A stretch of DNA of 64,000 bases from Peribacillus frigoritolerans (GCA_030562215.1 JAUPFL010000001.1:496001-560000); one strand, 5' to 3'. Counted from the stretch's first letter, positions 38,825 to 49,446 are shown. Notes: generated from the sequence alone by a model not told the origin. Translations and numbers: made by a program.

Positions 38825-40330
38825 TCATCTTGTTTTCGTTTCAAAGGTTTCAACCAATAGTGCAAGCGTGCGTGCCATGACACCGGTAGCCCCGCCGTGC
38901 ACAATTCGGAGTTGTTCGAGGTTGTGGAAGTTCCGGCAATATCCAGATGGACCCACGGAGTGTCTTTCGGCAAATTCACCGATGAAGGCCCCGCCCATGA
39001 TCGCATGTCCCGCTCCTCCAGGTGAATTATTCAAATCCGCTATTTTACTATTGCGTACCCGCTCTTTATCCTTTTCCGTAATCGGCAATCTCCAAATGGG
39101 CTCCCCGGCCTCCTCTGAGGCTTTGACCACTTGTTCATAGAATTCCGTGTCATTTGTCATTGCACCCGTCATATCCATGCCCAGTGCCGTTATGACACCA
39201 CCCGTTAAAGTGGCAACGTCAATAAGATAGTCAGCACCATGATGTTTAGCGTAAGTCATTGCATCCGCCAAAACCAGCCGGCCTTCCGCATCCGTATTCA
39301 ATACCTCTATCGTCTTGCCGCTCATGGCAGTGATCACGTCATCTGGCTTGAATGCATCACCGCTGATCATGTTATCAGTGGAAGGAATGACAGCCACGAC
39401 ATTTTGGTCCGGTCCCAATTCGCCGATAATTTCCATTGCACCTAAAACAGCTGCCGCACCGCCCATATCCGTCTTCATTCCAACGATACCAGCCTTCGTT
39501 TTCAATGAGTATCCACCCGTATCGAATGTGATTCCTTTACCGACCAACCCGATGACATCCTTCCATTCATCCTTACCTTGATACTTCAGGACGATCATTT
39601 TCGGAGGCTCGACCGAACCTTTATTGACAGCAAGGAGTGCGCCCATTCCCAACTTGAGCATGTCTTCCTTCTCGAGGATCTCCACTTCAAAACCATAACG
39701 TTCGCCCAAGGCAGATGAATAATCCGCCAAATCCGTGGAAGTCAACAAATTGCCTGGTGTATTGACCAATGTTCTGGCTGAGTTCGTCGCCCTTCCGAAG
39801 ATTCTTCCTACATGAAGGGCGGCACCGACCTCTTCTTGATCAAATTCACTGTAAACCGTAATCGATTCAAGGCTTTTTTCGACCTGGTTCGATTTTTGCT
39901 TGTATCCGTCAAATTTATAGGAAGCAAGTTCGAAAGCCTCGGAACAAGCATGCGCAGCGTCCAATGCATCCAGATTTTCCGTCGTGAATGTATCCAAAGC
40001 GATCGAAAGTGTCGCAATCTTGGATTCTTTAATCATCTTACGGGCTTTACCCAACGCTTCGCGGAGCGTTTCAAAGGATAGCTCCTTTTCCTTGCCCAAC
40101 CCTACAAAAATCAGTCTCTTTACGCTTAATTTACCTAATGTATGTATTTTGACCACTGATTTTTTCTTGGAAGGGATTTCCCCGGCCTTCACTAACTCTG
40201 TCAGCTGGCCATCCAATCGTTCATCCGCTTCTTTTCCTATCCCTGTGAACTTTACAGGTCTGTCAAATACGCCTAGAATCAGGCATTCGTCAATCAAATC
40301 TATATTTAAGGAATTTTTTACTGTGAACAT
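38825..40330 (-). CDS. pepA: Leucyl aminopeptidase with two compensating indels
   Basis: An M17 dimetallic aminopeptidase removing N-terminal residues (YuiE in B. subtilis). The catalytic domain is clear: [30 protein letters not shown] and [19 protein letters not shown]. The frame is open for 501 residues, yet between about 38890 and 38967 it encodes an unrelated string of about 25 residues; the +1 frame there reads [16 protein letters not shown], the conserved family sequence. One base inserted at 38965-38967 and one lost at 38890-38893 explain this. The true protein is probably normal. Confidence 0.93.
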   Translation of the reverse strand: MFTVKNSLNIDLIDECLILGVFDRPVKFTGIGKEADERLDGQLTELVKAGEIPSKKKSVVKIHTLGKLSVKRLIFVGLGKEKELSFETLREALGKARKMIKESKIATLSIALDTFTTENLDALDAAHACSEAFELASYKFDGYKQKSNQVEKSLESITVYSEFDQEEVGAALHVGRIFGRATNSARTLVNTPGNLLTSTDLADYSSALGERYGFEVEILEKEDMLKLGMGALLAVNKGSVEPPKMIVLKYQGKDEWKDVIGLVGKGITFDTGGYSLKTKAGIVGMKTDMGGAAAVLGAMEIIGELGPDQNVVAVIPSTDNMISGDAFKPDDVITAMSGKTIEVLNTDAEGRLVLADAMTYAKHHGADYLIDVATLTGGVITALGMDMTGAMTNDTEFYEQVVKASEEAGEPIWRLPITEKDKERVRNSKIADLNNSPGGAGHAIMGGAFIGEFAERHSVGPSGYCRNFHNLEQLRIVHGGATGVMARTLALLVETFETKTR

Positions 40331-40599
40331 TTGCTACCCCTCCATTCTATTACATTCATTATAACGAAATCTTCAAAAGTTTTCGAATAATGCCCGCAAA
40401 AATTAATAATAACAAGGGATATTGTTTAGAATGGGTGACTTTAGAGTAATAGTATAAGAAAGATCATATTTATACTTATACCGGCAGGGAATCGACAGGA
40501 CTGAATGGAACTAATAATAAGGTCCTTATTCCGAGCAGGATGTATTAACCCATATATGGATTTCATCTTTACTTTTAACTAGAAAGAAGGCTGATACTC

Positions 40600-41081
40600 T
40601 TGGAATTATTACTCAACTTCCCTTTAATCGCAGCATTGATTGCCATTTTCTTTGCTCAATTCATTAAAGTGCCCATCCACTTCATAGCATTTCGAAAAGT
40701 GAACTGGTCACTCATTAACTCCACAGGCGGTATGCCAAGCTCCCACTCTGCGGCCGTGTCAGCCCTAACCGTAGCGGTAGGGATCGAAACCGGAATGGAT
40801 TCCCCTGTATTTGCCGTTGCCGCGATCTTTGCAGTCATCACGATGTTCGATGCGACAGGAGTGAGACGGCAGGCAGGAGAACAGGCAGCCGTCTTGAACC
40901 AGCTCGTTACCGACTTCAATACCTTTGTCGAGCAAGCAAAGAACTGGCAGAAAAAGCAGATAAACAGAAACAGCAACAATTAAAGGAACTGTTGGGCCAT
41001 AAGCCAATCGAGGTATTTTTCGGAGCCTTGACCGGAGTATTCATTGCACTGGCACTTCACTTTTTCATCTTTCAAGGGTAG
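40600..41081 (+). CDS. yuiD: Divergent PAP2-family membrane protein YuiD, one frame break
   Basis: DUF212 (divergent PAP2/acid phosphatase-like) membrane protein of unknown function, 160 residues after repair, as in YuiD. It has FRKVNWSLINSTGGMPSSHS, the family core with the PSSHSA motif, and MFDATGVRRQAGEQA. A missing A at 40938-40940 ends the frame early; repaired, it continues AKELAEKADKQKQQ and ends in a hydrophobic segment IEVFFGALTGVFIALALHFF. It lies next to pepA as in B. subtilis, but divergent. Confidence 0.9.
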
Positions 41082-41878
41082 GTGTTCAATTTGAAAATAA
41101 TCTCTCTTTGCCCCAGCAATACGGAACTATGCACATATCTAGGAATTGAAGATCAGCTGATCGCCATCGATGACTACTCAGATTGGCCTGAAACCATACA
41201 GCACCTTCCTAAGGTGGGGCCCGACTTATCGATCGATATCGATCATGTAGAATCACTAAAACCCGATTTGGTGCTGGCTTCACTGAGTGTACCGGGCATG
41301 GAAAAAAACATCGGGGGCTAAAAGAACGGAACATCCCCCATATCATCTTCAACCCGCAATCACTTGAGGATATCGCAAAAGATTTACTGACCTTGGGCGA
41401 GGCAATGGATCTAAAGGAAAAAGCAGAGGAACAAGCTGCCAAATTCCGTGATGCCATCCTTCAATATAAAAACATCGCCGACAAAATCGAATCAAAGCCG
41501 TCCCTGTATTGGGAATGGTGGCCTAATCCCATATTCAGCCCCGGGGGAGTTAATTGGTTATCCGAGATCAGCACGCTTGCGGGAGGATATAACCTTTTCG
41601 AAGATGTCGACATGGCAAGCATTCAAGTCACTTCCGAAGAGGTCCAAAAAAGGGATCCCGACCATATTTGCTTAGCTTGGGTCGGTGTCCCTTTACGAAA
41701 AGTAAACCCGGCGCTTGTCAAGAAACGGAAAGGGTGGACTGATATGAAGGCCGTCCGGAATAACAATATTCACATCATGGAAGAACCTTTATTTTGCCGG
41801 CCTTCCCCGCGTTTACTGGATGGGCTGTCCAAATTGGCAAAGACTCTGCACCCTGAAGCCTACAAAAGCATGGCCTAA
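41082..41878 (+). CDS. BtuF-like cobalamin/metal-chelate binding protein, one frame break
   Basis: A periplasmic-binding-protein fold of the BtuF/FecB type (COG0614): IISLCPSNTELCTYLGIED at the start, LPKVGPDLSIDIDHVESLKPDLVL, and GGVNWLSEISTLAGGYNLFED. It has no signal peptide or lipobox, so it may be cytoplasmic; such stand-alone forms are common in Bacillus. One G is missing at 41313-41317, and the repaired protein has about 265 residues. Start is GTG 41082 or TTG 41091; it directly follows the yuiD stop. No permease or ATPase gene is near. Confidence 0.75.
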
Positions 41879-41891
41879 GGGCGTTCCCAAA

Positions 41892-41940
41892 TGAAAGTGA
41901 AAGGCTGCCTCAATTAAGGCAGCCTTTCACTTTCATTTTT
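41892..41940. terminator. Long bidirectional terminator
   Basis: GAAAGTGAAAGGCTGCCT and its exact complement form an 18-base stem around a six-base loop between two convergent genes, with TTTTT at the plus end. Confidence 0.93.
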
Positions 41941-41948
41941 GCCCATCA

Positions 41949-42649
41949 TTAAAAAGCAAAGGAAGCTACATTTTCATTCAATGTTTTCTCAGCGATTTTC
42001 GGCTTGAATACCTGCTTGATCTTGGTTTCGTTCAACTTGCTTAACTGTTCTTCAGATAACTCGCCGTTCCCTTTTTGGACAACATATACTTCAAGGGTTT
42101 TCTTTCCCCAGTTCTCGTACACATCTTGTACCGTTTCGTAGTATAGATCCAGGTGATTCCCTTTGATTGCACCGCCCTTGTCTGCAACAACCCCATATCC
42201 ATAGCCCGGAATCCAAAGGATGGTTCCTAGAGGAAAACGGCAAGATCGGCGGCAATGGTGGAAAACAGATCCCGTTTCACCTTCACTCCTGAATAAGTGA
42301 TGCCATAGGATGGGCTTTTCGGGTACTTCCCGGTTGATTCGTACCCTGCTGTATATCCTGTAGCCAAAACTTCATGCTTCGGGTATTTCGAGAGCTCGAT
42401 TGCCTCCGCTATCGTCGTCGGACCATTGCTCGTGGATGCCGATGCCATCAGCGTTGCCACTTGACCTCCACTATGGATCGCTTTATATTCGAGACCAAGC
42501 ATTCGATGTTGTCTCATTGCCTCTTCAAAAGGGTGATCTTCAGGCACAGCCCCAAAAACATGATTTACGGTCGATTCGATGGCCAAGATAAATAATATGA
42601 TAATAGCAACCCTTAAAAATAATGCCTTTACAATCTTCATATGTATCAA
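41949..42649 (-). CDS. yuiC: 3D-domain protein YuiC, one frame break
   Basis: A secreted or membrane-anchored protein with a 3D (Asp-Asp-Asp) domain, a lytic-transglycosylase-like fold; YuiC is a muralytic enzyme related to Sps/resuscitation factors. It has an N-terminal membrane helix, then [22 protein letters not shown], and [18 protein letters not shown] holding the aspartates. One base is missing in the run at 42234-42237; repair gives [17 protein letters not shown] and about 233 residues. TTG at 42649 fits AGGAG; ATG 42640 is an alternative. Confidence 0.88.
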
Positions 42650-42782
42650 TTCCACTCCTCTCACAAGGATATTTGTTCCCTTTACGGAGTGAAAGTATTC
42701 ATAAAGCATGGAAAGAACCAATTTTCCTTACATAAAAGGCTCTTTTCGTAAAGATTGTTGTTTTTAAAACGAAACTATTTAA

Positions 42783-42910
42783 GGTTGATTGGAGCGGGAG
42801 TGTGAGACTCCTGCGGGAGCAGCGGGACAGGTGAGACCCCACAGGCATTTACGCCGAGGAGGCTCACCTCCCGCCCCGCGGAAAGCGAGCATCTGGAGGG
42901 GAAATCAACC
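42783..42910. repeat. Dispersed GC-rich small repeat, best copy
   Basis: A 128-base element bounded by GGTTGATT and AATCAACC as inverted termini. It contains GACTCCTGCGGGAGCAGCG, GGTGAGACCCCACAGGC, GAGGAGGCTCACCTCCCG and CGGAAAGCGAGC. Related, shorter or decayed copies are at 1130-1251 and 26378-26466. Internal pairings suggest a folded RNA or DNA. It has no coding capacity worth noting. Similar repeats are common in this Bacillaceae group, from general knowledge. Confidence 0.75.
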
Positions 42911-42997
42911 ACACCGCACTACTTGGTTAATAGCAACAAAGTATGTGAAAACAGCCTACAAAAAAGAACCGTCCATACATGACGGCCCTTCCCATTA

Positions 42998-43345
42998 TCA
43001 AAACATTTGATATCCTTTATTCCTTAGAATCCTTATGACCACACCAGCTAAAACCGCGCCAAGCAGGCCGCTTGATAAAATAATGATGTCTGCCGTATGC
43101 AGGGATGTAAGGTTCGTTCCAAGATTAGAAAAAGATATTCCCGGATTTCTAAAATATTCTATTAGCTTTGTTTCATTGACAATGATGATGAAGACGATTG
43201 GAAATAAGAAGACCATGATCCACGAAGAACGAAAGAGCATATTCAGCAAAAAGCCAATTCCGAAAAACAATATGAAAAATAAGAGTATTGAGATAATTAA
43301 AACAGGCAATGGCATGTTATTCTTGACCCTCCTTAAAAGCGACAC
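42998..43345 (-). CDS. yuiB: YuiB-like membrane protein
   Basis: A 115-residue protein with three membrane segments (VLIISILLFFILFFGIGFLL, SWIMVFLFPIVFIIIV and IIILSSGLLGAVLAGVVI). Sequence and position next to yuiC match B. subtilis YuiB; function unknown. No yuiA frame was found beside it. Confidence 0.82.
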   Translation of the reverse strand: MSLLRRVKNNMPLPVLIISILLFFILFFGIGFLLNMLFRSSWIMVFLFPIVFIIIVNETKLIEYFRNPGISFSNLGTNLTSLHTADIIILSSGLLGAVLAGVVIRILRNKGYQMF

Positions 43346-43422
43346 CTTTAGTTTACTGAAAAAATAATTGCTGCGTCAACGACTTATTCCAAATAATACC
43401 GAAGAAAAGATAATTACCCAAA

Positions 43423-43914
43423 TCACATGAATAATTTATATGATGTATATCCAAATTGATCTCCCGGGTTCAACCCGTCAAGCATCGTCTGCATCCTTTC
43501 TTTTTTAAAAGCTAAAAGCTGTTCCAATAGTAACGATTGCTTCCCCTCCTCCATGAGCAAATCAGGGTCATAAAATTTAGCTTCATATAATTCATCCAAT
43601 TGAGCGGATACTTCAAAACTGAGCGGTTTAAGTAAAAATATCAACATATTATCACTTATATCCCCTTTGATGACTCCGCTTCTCACTCCTACAATGCCTT
43701 CGATTTCTGTATGAATACCCGTCTCCTCCAGCACTTCCCTTACGACAGCTTCATCGACGGTTTCATCATTTTTGACAAAACCTGCCGGAAGTGACCATTG
43801 CCCTTTCAATCCGCCATACCTTTTGTTCACGACCAGCCACTCACCTTTATCAGATATCACAAGGCCGGACACTGCCAGCCAAACATTTTTGCATCGTTCC
43901 ATCAAAACCCACAT
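43423..43914 (-). CDS. NUDIX hydrolase
   Basis: A nucleoside-diphosphate-linked hydrolase with a complete Nudix box GFVKNDETVDEAVVREVLEE followed by TGI, matching GX5EX7REUXEEXGU. About 160 residues; the N terminus WLAVSGLVISDKGEWLVVNK is typical. The start may be the ATG at 43902 (MERCKNVW). Substrate not predictable. It is not part of the B. subtilis yui cluster. Confidence 0.88.
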   Translation of the reverse strand: MWVLMERCKNVWLAVSGLVISDKGEWLVVNKRYGGLKGQWSLPAGFVKNDETVDEAVVREVLEETGIHTEIEGIVGVRSGVIKGDISDNMLIFLLKPLSFEVSAQLDELYEAKFYDPDLLMEEGKQSLLLEQLLAFKKERMQTMLDGLNPGDQFGYTSYKLFM

Positions 43915-44049
43915 CCCCTACATTCATTAAAATTAGATAAGATGATGCCAAAAGATAACTTCCTTGTTTAAGCTTCGTCACCCCCATTATAATCCACAAA
44001 AAAAATTGCAAACTCCGTGACACAATCAACAATGGATGGAATGCCAATG

Positions 44050-44082
44050 AAAAAGCCATTCAGGGACAATCCCCAAATGGCC
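44050..44082 (-). terminator. Terminator of yumB
   Basis: On the minus strand GGCCATT and AATGGC pair with an inner GGGA/TCCC, followed by five T residues. Confidence 0.78.
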
Positions 44083-44103
44083 ATTCTTGATCTATCGAAA
44101 AAA

Positions 44104-45317
44104 TTAAAGGACGTTGAATTTACCTTTTTTAGCAACGAGTGAGGCTCCGCCAATCATTAACAATGCTCTGTTATCAACCATTTTCTTCATGAATGATGCA
44201 GTCTTACCTGTAACTTTCTTGCCGAATACAACACCAATCGCATTGTCTTCACCAAGTGAACATACCGTTCCTTTGTTTTCGAAAGTGAACGTTTCCAGGT
44301 CGCTTTCGTTACGAACCAATTTAGTCAGGTTCTTCGCAATGACCTCACCTTGCTGCATCGCTATTTGTGCAGTAGGTGGATATGGGCGGTTAATTTCCTC
44401 GTTGATGATCAAAGCGCAATCCCCTACGATGAAAATATCGTCATGACCCGGTGCCCGCATGTCAGGGTTCACTTTAATACGTCCGCGCATAGCTTCAAAA
44501 CCGGAAGCCTCTATCACGGAGTTTCCACGTACGCCAGCTGCCCATACAACGGTTCCCGCTTTGATTTCTTCCACTTCATCTTCGCCTTTTGCCACGATGA
44601 TGCCTTCAGGAGTTGCCCCTTGATCGGTGTACCGATTTTGAATTCCACACCTTTTTTCTCTAGGTAAGATACTGCATAATCCACCAATTCCGGATCGAAA
44701 CCAGGGAGGACGGCTGGGGCTGCCTCCACACAGTACATACGGACCTTTTGGAAATCGATGTCATATTCTTTACAAAGTTCAGGGACACGGTTAGCCAATT
44801 CGCCAAGGAATTCGATACCCGTGAATCCTGCTCCTCCAACAACGATCGTCAAGCGGTCTTCATTCTTCTCGACCTCAGTACTGTACGTAGCGAATTGCAA
44901 TTGGATATGGTCACGGATTTTACGTGCCGTGTTCACGTTAGAAATAGAGAAAGCATATTCTTTCAGCCCTTGGATTCCGAATGTTTCCGATTCAGGTCCA
45001 AGACCAATCACTAAGTAATCATAAGAAATTTCGCCGTTTTCAAGGATGACTTTTTTGTTCTCTGTTTTCACTTCCAAAACAGAATCCTGGATGAATTTAA
45101 CTTTGCTGTTAATGACACTTTTGATTGGATAGCGCACACGATCATGATGAAGCGTTCCAGCGGATGCTTCATGCAGCCATGTTGTTTCATAGTGGTAATC
45201 ATTTTTGTTAACTAATACGATTTCTGCTTCATTTTGACCTAATGCCTTCTGTAAGCGAGTAACAGTCATCAATCCACCATAACCTGCTCCTAAAACAACG
45301 ATTGTTGGCTTTTTCAA
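44104..45317 (-). CDS. yumB: Type II NADH dehydrogenase-like protein YumB, one frame break
   Basis: An FAD-dependent NADH:quinone oxidoreductase-like protein. FAD motif [24 protein letters not shown]-binding [21 protein letters not shown]-terminal [26 protein letters not shown] and [19 protein letters not shown]. One G is missing at 44616-44619; repair gives [18 protein letters not shown] and 404 residues, the YumB length. Start is TTG 45317 behind GGTGG. YutJ, a second member of the family, is at 49447. Confidence 0.92.
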
Positions 45318-45792
45318 AAGTATTCTTCCACCTTTACGATATTTTCTTGTGATGCTTTCCATAACTAAAATATATTGTCTATCTTATTAATTTCCATTAT
45401 AAAAAGCACTCTTATTCATTTGTGACGTATTTCACGTAACACTTCATAAATGTAATAAAAAATTCATAAAAATTTTACCAAATGATGTCTAAGTAAATAT
45501 TAGTCTTTTTCCTTACCTTTTTCAAGTAACAAACCGAACTTTTTCGGGTTAAAATAAAGTCGAAAAACGTTATTTTTCACCCGGTTGCGAACCATATTTA
45601 TACGATATGCTTACCATTGGCAAAGGGTAATTTCACACAACTCCGAAAGCGGATACAGAACATTCATCATGAAACCGCACATATATAGTCAAAACTTTCC
45701 CACTTTTCTAACTTTCCCCGTTTTTTAAAAGATCATCTATGTTAAAATAAGAGAATAAATTTCAGCAAACCTAGTAAATCGGAGGGATAACG
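45318..45792. other. Divergent yumB-yumC intergenic region
   Basis: About 475 AT-rich bases between two divergent redox genes. Both promoters should be here, and TGTTAAAATAAG at about 45739-45750 is a possible -10 area for yumC. No gene or known riboswitch was seen. Confidence 0.4.
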
Positions 45793-46784
45793 TTGGAAGT
45801 TAATGAAAAAGTTTATGATATTACAATCATTGGCGGAGGCCCAGTTGGATTATTCACTGCATTTTATGGAGGAATGAGACAGGCATCCGTAAAAATCATC
45901 GAGAGCCTGCCACAATTAGGCGGACAATTGTCAGCCCTTTATCCTGAGAAATACATCTATGATATCGCTGGTTTCCCCAAAGTGCGCGCTCAGGAGCTAG
46001 TGAATAATTTGAAAGAACAAATGGCAAAGTTCGAACAGGATGTTGTCCTGGAGCAAGCCGTTCAAGATGTGGAAAAGCAAGCCGATGGAGTTTTCAAGTT
46101 AACGACTGATAAAGAGATCCATTACTCCAAAACGATTATCATCACAGCTGGAAATGGGGCTTTCCAACCCCGACGCATCGAAATTGAAGATGCAAAAAAT
46201 ACGAAAACGGCAACCTTCACTATTTCATCGACGACCTCAACCATTTTGCAGGCAAAAAAGTGGTGGTCTTCGGAGGCGGGGATTCAGCAGTGGACTGGGC
46301 CCTAATGCTGGAGCCGATCGCCGAGAAAGTGAGCATCATACACAGAAGAGATAAATTCCGTGCCCACGAACATAGTGTAGAAACACTTAAAAATTCAAAA
46401 GTTGAAATAAAGACTCCATACATACCTTCAGAGTTGATTGGTACAGACGGACGTATCCATACGATTGTCATCAAGGATACAAATGGTGAAGATACAGAGA
46501 CCATGGAGGTAGATGCAGTCATCGTCAATTACGGCTTCGTTTCTTCTCTTGGTCCCATTAAGGAATGGGGACTTGATATCCAGAAGAACAGCATTTTGGT
46601 GAATTCCAGAATGGAAACGAATATCCCGGGAATTTATGCAGCAGGTGATATTGCAACATATGATGGCAAAGTAAAATTAATTGCCAGTGGTTTTGGTGAG
46701 GCACCCACTGCCGTCAATCATGCCAAACAATATATTGACCCAAAAGCAAAAGTTCAGCCGATGCACAGTTCTTCCATGTTTTAA
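45793..46784 (+). CDS. yumC: Ferredoxin/flavodoxin-NADP+ reductase YumC, one frame break
   Basis: A thioredoxin-reductase-like ferredoxin-NADP reductase without the redox CxxC pair, probably essential in B. subtilis. FAD motif [18 protein letters not shown], then [21 protein letters not shown] motif [15 protein letters not shown]; end [18 protein letters not shown]. One A is missing in the run at 46194-46199; repair gives [16 protein letters not shown] and 330 residues. GGAGG precedes the TTG start. Probably reduces ferredoxin or flavodoxin for Fe-S and other enzymes. Confidence 0.95.
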
Positions 46785-46798
46785 CTATATTACGCAGA

Positions 46799-46825
46799 AA
46801 CCGGCTTTCATGGCCGGTTTTTTTG
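46799..46825 (+). terminator. Terminator of yumC
   Basis: AAACCGGC and GCCGGTTT pair with a short loop, followed by seven T residues. Confidence 0.9.
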
Positions 46826-46937
46826 TTGTCCCCAATTCAATGATTGTGGATAAGTTTTTCCAATCAGTTATCCACAGTGCTTACCCTTGTCATTCTAAGG
46901 GTAAAGAGTGGAAGGAGCCATGAAAGGGAATGCATCC

Positions 46938-47537
46938 ATGAATATTTTAATTGCAGGGGCCAACGGAACGACCGGAAAGCGGATCATTGGGGAATGAATT
47001 ATCAAAAAAACCGCAAATGACCGTATACGGAATGATCAGGAAAGATGAACGGGCTCAAACGATAAAAGAACTCGGCGGGCATCCAATCCTTGCAGATTTA
47101 GAGGGCAATGTGGATAAATCAGTGGATAACATGGAAGCCATCATTTTTGCCGCCGGATCTGGACCCAAAACAGGGCCGGATAAAACGACAGCTGTGGATA
47201 AGAATGGAGCCATTAAACTGGTTGCTGCCAAAAAGAAGGGGATCGAACGTTTTGTCATGTTAAGCTCTGTCGGTTCTGATCATCCGGAACAAGCCCAAGC
47301 AGGAATGCGCCATTATCTTGAAGCAAAGCATGATGCCGATGAACATTTAAAAGCAAGCGGGCTGACCGGCCGGTTGCTTTGGCAAATGAACAAGCGATCG
47401 GAAAAATCTTTGCGGATGAGAAAGTGGATCATACTAATAAGTCCATTCCAAGGGCCGATGTCGCCGCCGTTCTTGCCCAATCTGTCACAGAGGAAAAAAC
47501 ATTCAATAAAACATTCGAGATTTTCAGCGGCAAATAA
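46938..47537 (+). CDS. NAD(P)-binding atypical SDR protein, disrupted
   Basis: An NmrA/SDR-type NAD(P)H-binding protein, starting MNILIAGANGTTGKRIIG, the Rossmann glycine motif. Later AIIFAAGSGPKTGPDKTTAVD and FVMLSSVGSDHPE are typical. Two disruptions exist: one extra G at 46989-46992, and a loss near 47361-47375, where family proteins have about four more residues before RPVALANEQAIGK; the frame then continues to FEIFSGK. The second may be a larger deletion, so this gene could be a real pseudogene. Substrate unknown. Confidence 0.65.
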
Positions 47538-47542
47538 GCATG

Positions 47543-47574
47543 AAAAAGGGGCACTTATTAAAGTGCCCCTTTTT
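47543..47574. terminator. Terminator between the SDR gene and erpA
   Basis: AAAAAGGGGCACTT/AAGTGCCCCTTTTT, a perfect stem with a four-base loop, bidirectional. Confidence 0.95.
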
Positions 47575-47591
47575 CAATGTATTGGAGTTAC

Positions 47592-47954
47592 TTAGCAGTT
47601 CTCCGGCGTACCGGCGTTTTTTGCCGTTTTGAAGGAAGACCCGCAACCGCATGAAGCGATGGCATTTGGGTTTTCGATCGTAAAGCCTCCACCCATCATC
47701 GTTTGTTTATAATCAATTACCGTTCCATTCAATATATCTGCATCCTCGGCATTAACAAGGATCTTAATTTCAAACTGTTCCAGCTGGCTATCTTTTTCCC
47801 CTGGCTCTTGTTCAAAGCCCATTCCGTAGGATAATCCACTGCAGCCTCCGCCTTTAACGGCCACTCTTAAAAAGGAACCCTCTTCACCATTATGTTTCAT
47901 CATTTCTTTTATCTGAAAAGCGGCAGCTTCCGTTATTTGAACAACTTCACTCAC
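47592..47954 (-). CDS. erpA: HesB/IscA-type iron-sulfur carrier (YutM)
   Basis: A-type Fe-S carrier protein, 120 residues, that delivers clusters to client proteins. The three conserved cysteines are in GGGCSGLSYGM and SCGCGSSF. It lies in the redox/Fe-S block, as yutM in B. subtilis. GGAGGG precedes the start. Confidence 0.93.
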   Translation of the reverse strand: MSEVVQITEAAAFQIKEMMKHNGEEGSFLRVAVKGGGCSGLSYGMGFEQEPGEKDSQLEQFEIKILVNAEDADILNGTVIDYKQTMMGGGFTIENPNAIASCGCGSSFKTAKNAGTPENC

Positions 47955-48125
47955 AATAAATCCCTCCTTCTTCTGATATGTGAGATAGAACCATTTCTCT
48001 TTATAGTATATACCAAAGAAATTCCACGCTCAATTTTCCAGCTTGAAAAAATTCATATTCCCCCACCTATTTTACCAACAAAAATTAGTCTATAATAATA
48101 GGTGTAGGTATAATGAACCAATCTG

Positions 48126-48871
48126 TTGGACCCGATCCTAAATTACAATAAGGGGGTAATTTCTATCGAAAGTATACATCCTCTATATGACAAAAGCATG
48201 GAATGCCTTTTATGCAAACAAAAATCGACCACTAAAAAGGTACGGTCACGTTTTGTAAAAGTTACTAAATATGACACGGACTTTTGTCCCATTCATACTG
48301 ATTCAGCCGTCAACTCACTTTACTATAATATTTTTGTTTGCCCTCACTGCGGCTTTTCTTATTCCGAGGATTTCTCCCGGTACTTCCCCCCACTACAATG
48401 GAAATCATTTTGGAAAAAGTCAGCTCCCAGTGGGTCCCCCATCATTTTAGCAAGGAAAGATCCATTAAAGACGCGATCAATACATACAAGCTGGCTATTT
48501 ATTGCGGAGCTTTAAAAAAGGAAAAACATATAATCCTTGCTGGAATCTGTTTACGGATAGCCTGGTTATATAGGATCAACCAAACCAAAGAACAGGAGGA
48601 AAGATTTTTGAAGTTCGCCCTAAAGGAATATGAAGCATCCTATTCAAAAGGGGACTTCAGCGGCACCCAGGTATCGGAAGCCAGAATCCTATATCTCGCT
48701 GGCGAAATCTCAAGAAGGATAGGGAATGAACAGGCAGCCATCAAGTATTTTTCATTAGTGTTCGAAAGACAAAAAAATGCCCGGGAAGCCTCCATCATCC
48801 AGATGGCCAGGGACCGCTTCCAGGAACTTAAACTGACCCAGGAAACAACCAACCCTTTGCTGCAGCATTGA
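48126..48871 (+). CDS. DUF2225 family zinc-ribbon protein, one frame break
   Basis: A cytosolic DUF2225 protein. It has two CxxC pairs (MECLLCKQK and FVCPHCGFSYSEDF) that likely bind zinc, followed by a helical, TPR-like C terminus (EISRRIGNEQAAIKYFSLVF). One C is missing in the run at 48386-48391; repair gives RYFPPTTMEIILEKVSS and up to 248 residues. AAGGGGG at 48151-48157 is a good ribosome-binding site, but no standard start codon follows it; the TTG at 48126 lies upstream of it. Function unknown. Confidence 0.7.
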
Positions 48872-48876
48872 TAATA

Positions 48877-48907
48877 AAAGGGCTGTTCCTTCCAGGAACA
48901 GCCTTTT
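48877..48907. terminator. Terminator between the DUF2225 gene and yuzB
   Basis: GGCTGTTCC/GGAACAGCC with a five-base loop and flanking A and T runs, between convergent genes. Confidence 0.92.
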
Positions 48908-48922
48908 ATCCGCCATTGATGA

Positions 48923-49159
48923 TTAAAACATTTCAAATTCATCAATGTACTTATATATTTTATCTACCAATTCATCCGTTGTGTCACCAAAAACCACTTC
49001 ACCGTTTACAAGCGCATATAAGTTACTGGAGCATCTGCCGCAATATCCCAGACAACCATATTCTATGATATCCAAATTCGGATCCCGCTCCAATCTCTCT
49101 AGAGCCTCCTGAGCCCCGCTGGCTAGATTGCTTACACAAAATTCAATAATCGGATACAT
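48923..49159 (-). CDS. yuzB: DUF1450 protein YuzB
   Basis: A 78-residue DUF1450 family protein with a cysteine-rich centre (EFCVSN and [18 protein letters not shown]), resembling the thioredoxin-like [2Fe-2S] ferredoxin fold. Function unknown; its position between redox and Fe-S genes is as in B. subtilis. Confidence 0.9.
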   Translation of the reverse strand: MYPIIEFCVSNLASGAQEALERLERDPNLDIIEYGCLGYCGRCSSNLYALVNGEVVFGDTTDELVDKIYKYIDEFEMF

Positions 49160-49446
49160 TGTTTCACCTCACAGTTACTAACAAATCATCTTATTACTTT
49201 TCCCACTTACAGTCAATATTTACGCATAAAAAATCAGCCGATTTCAAGATATCGGTTGTGATTTCCTTTTATATTCGTTATACTTTTGTCGGGGTACGTA
49301 AAAAAAGAAATTTATCTAATTTTTTATTCTTACTACAAATTGGGGTATATATATTTAATTAAACTTTTAAGGGGACCATTTGGGGGAATCCTATAGTTAA
49401 GTGCTAATCAAATTTTTCAAGAGATCAAATAAAGGGGAAAAATCAT

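Noticed and set aside
42789..43010. Plus-strand frame of about 73 codons rich in Arg, Gly and Pro
   Set aside because: It lies in the GC-rich repeat and its odd composition is explained by that.
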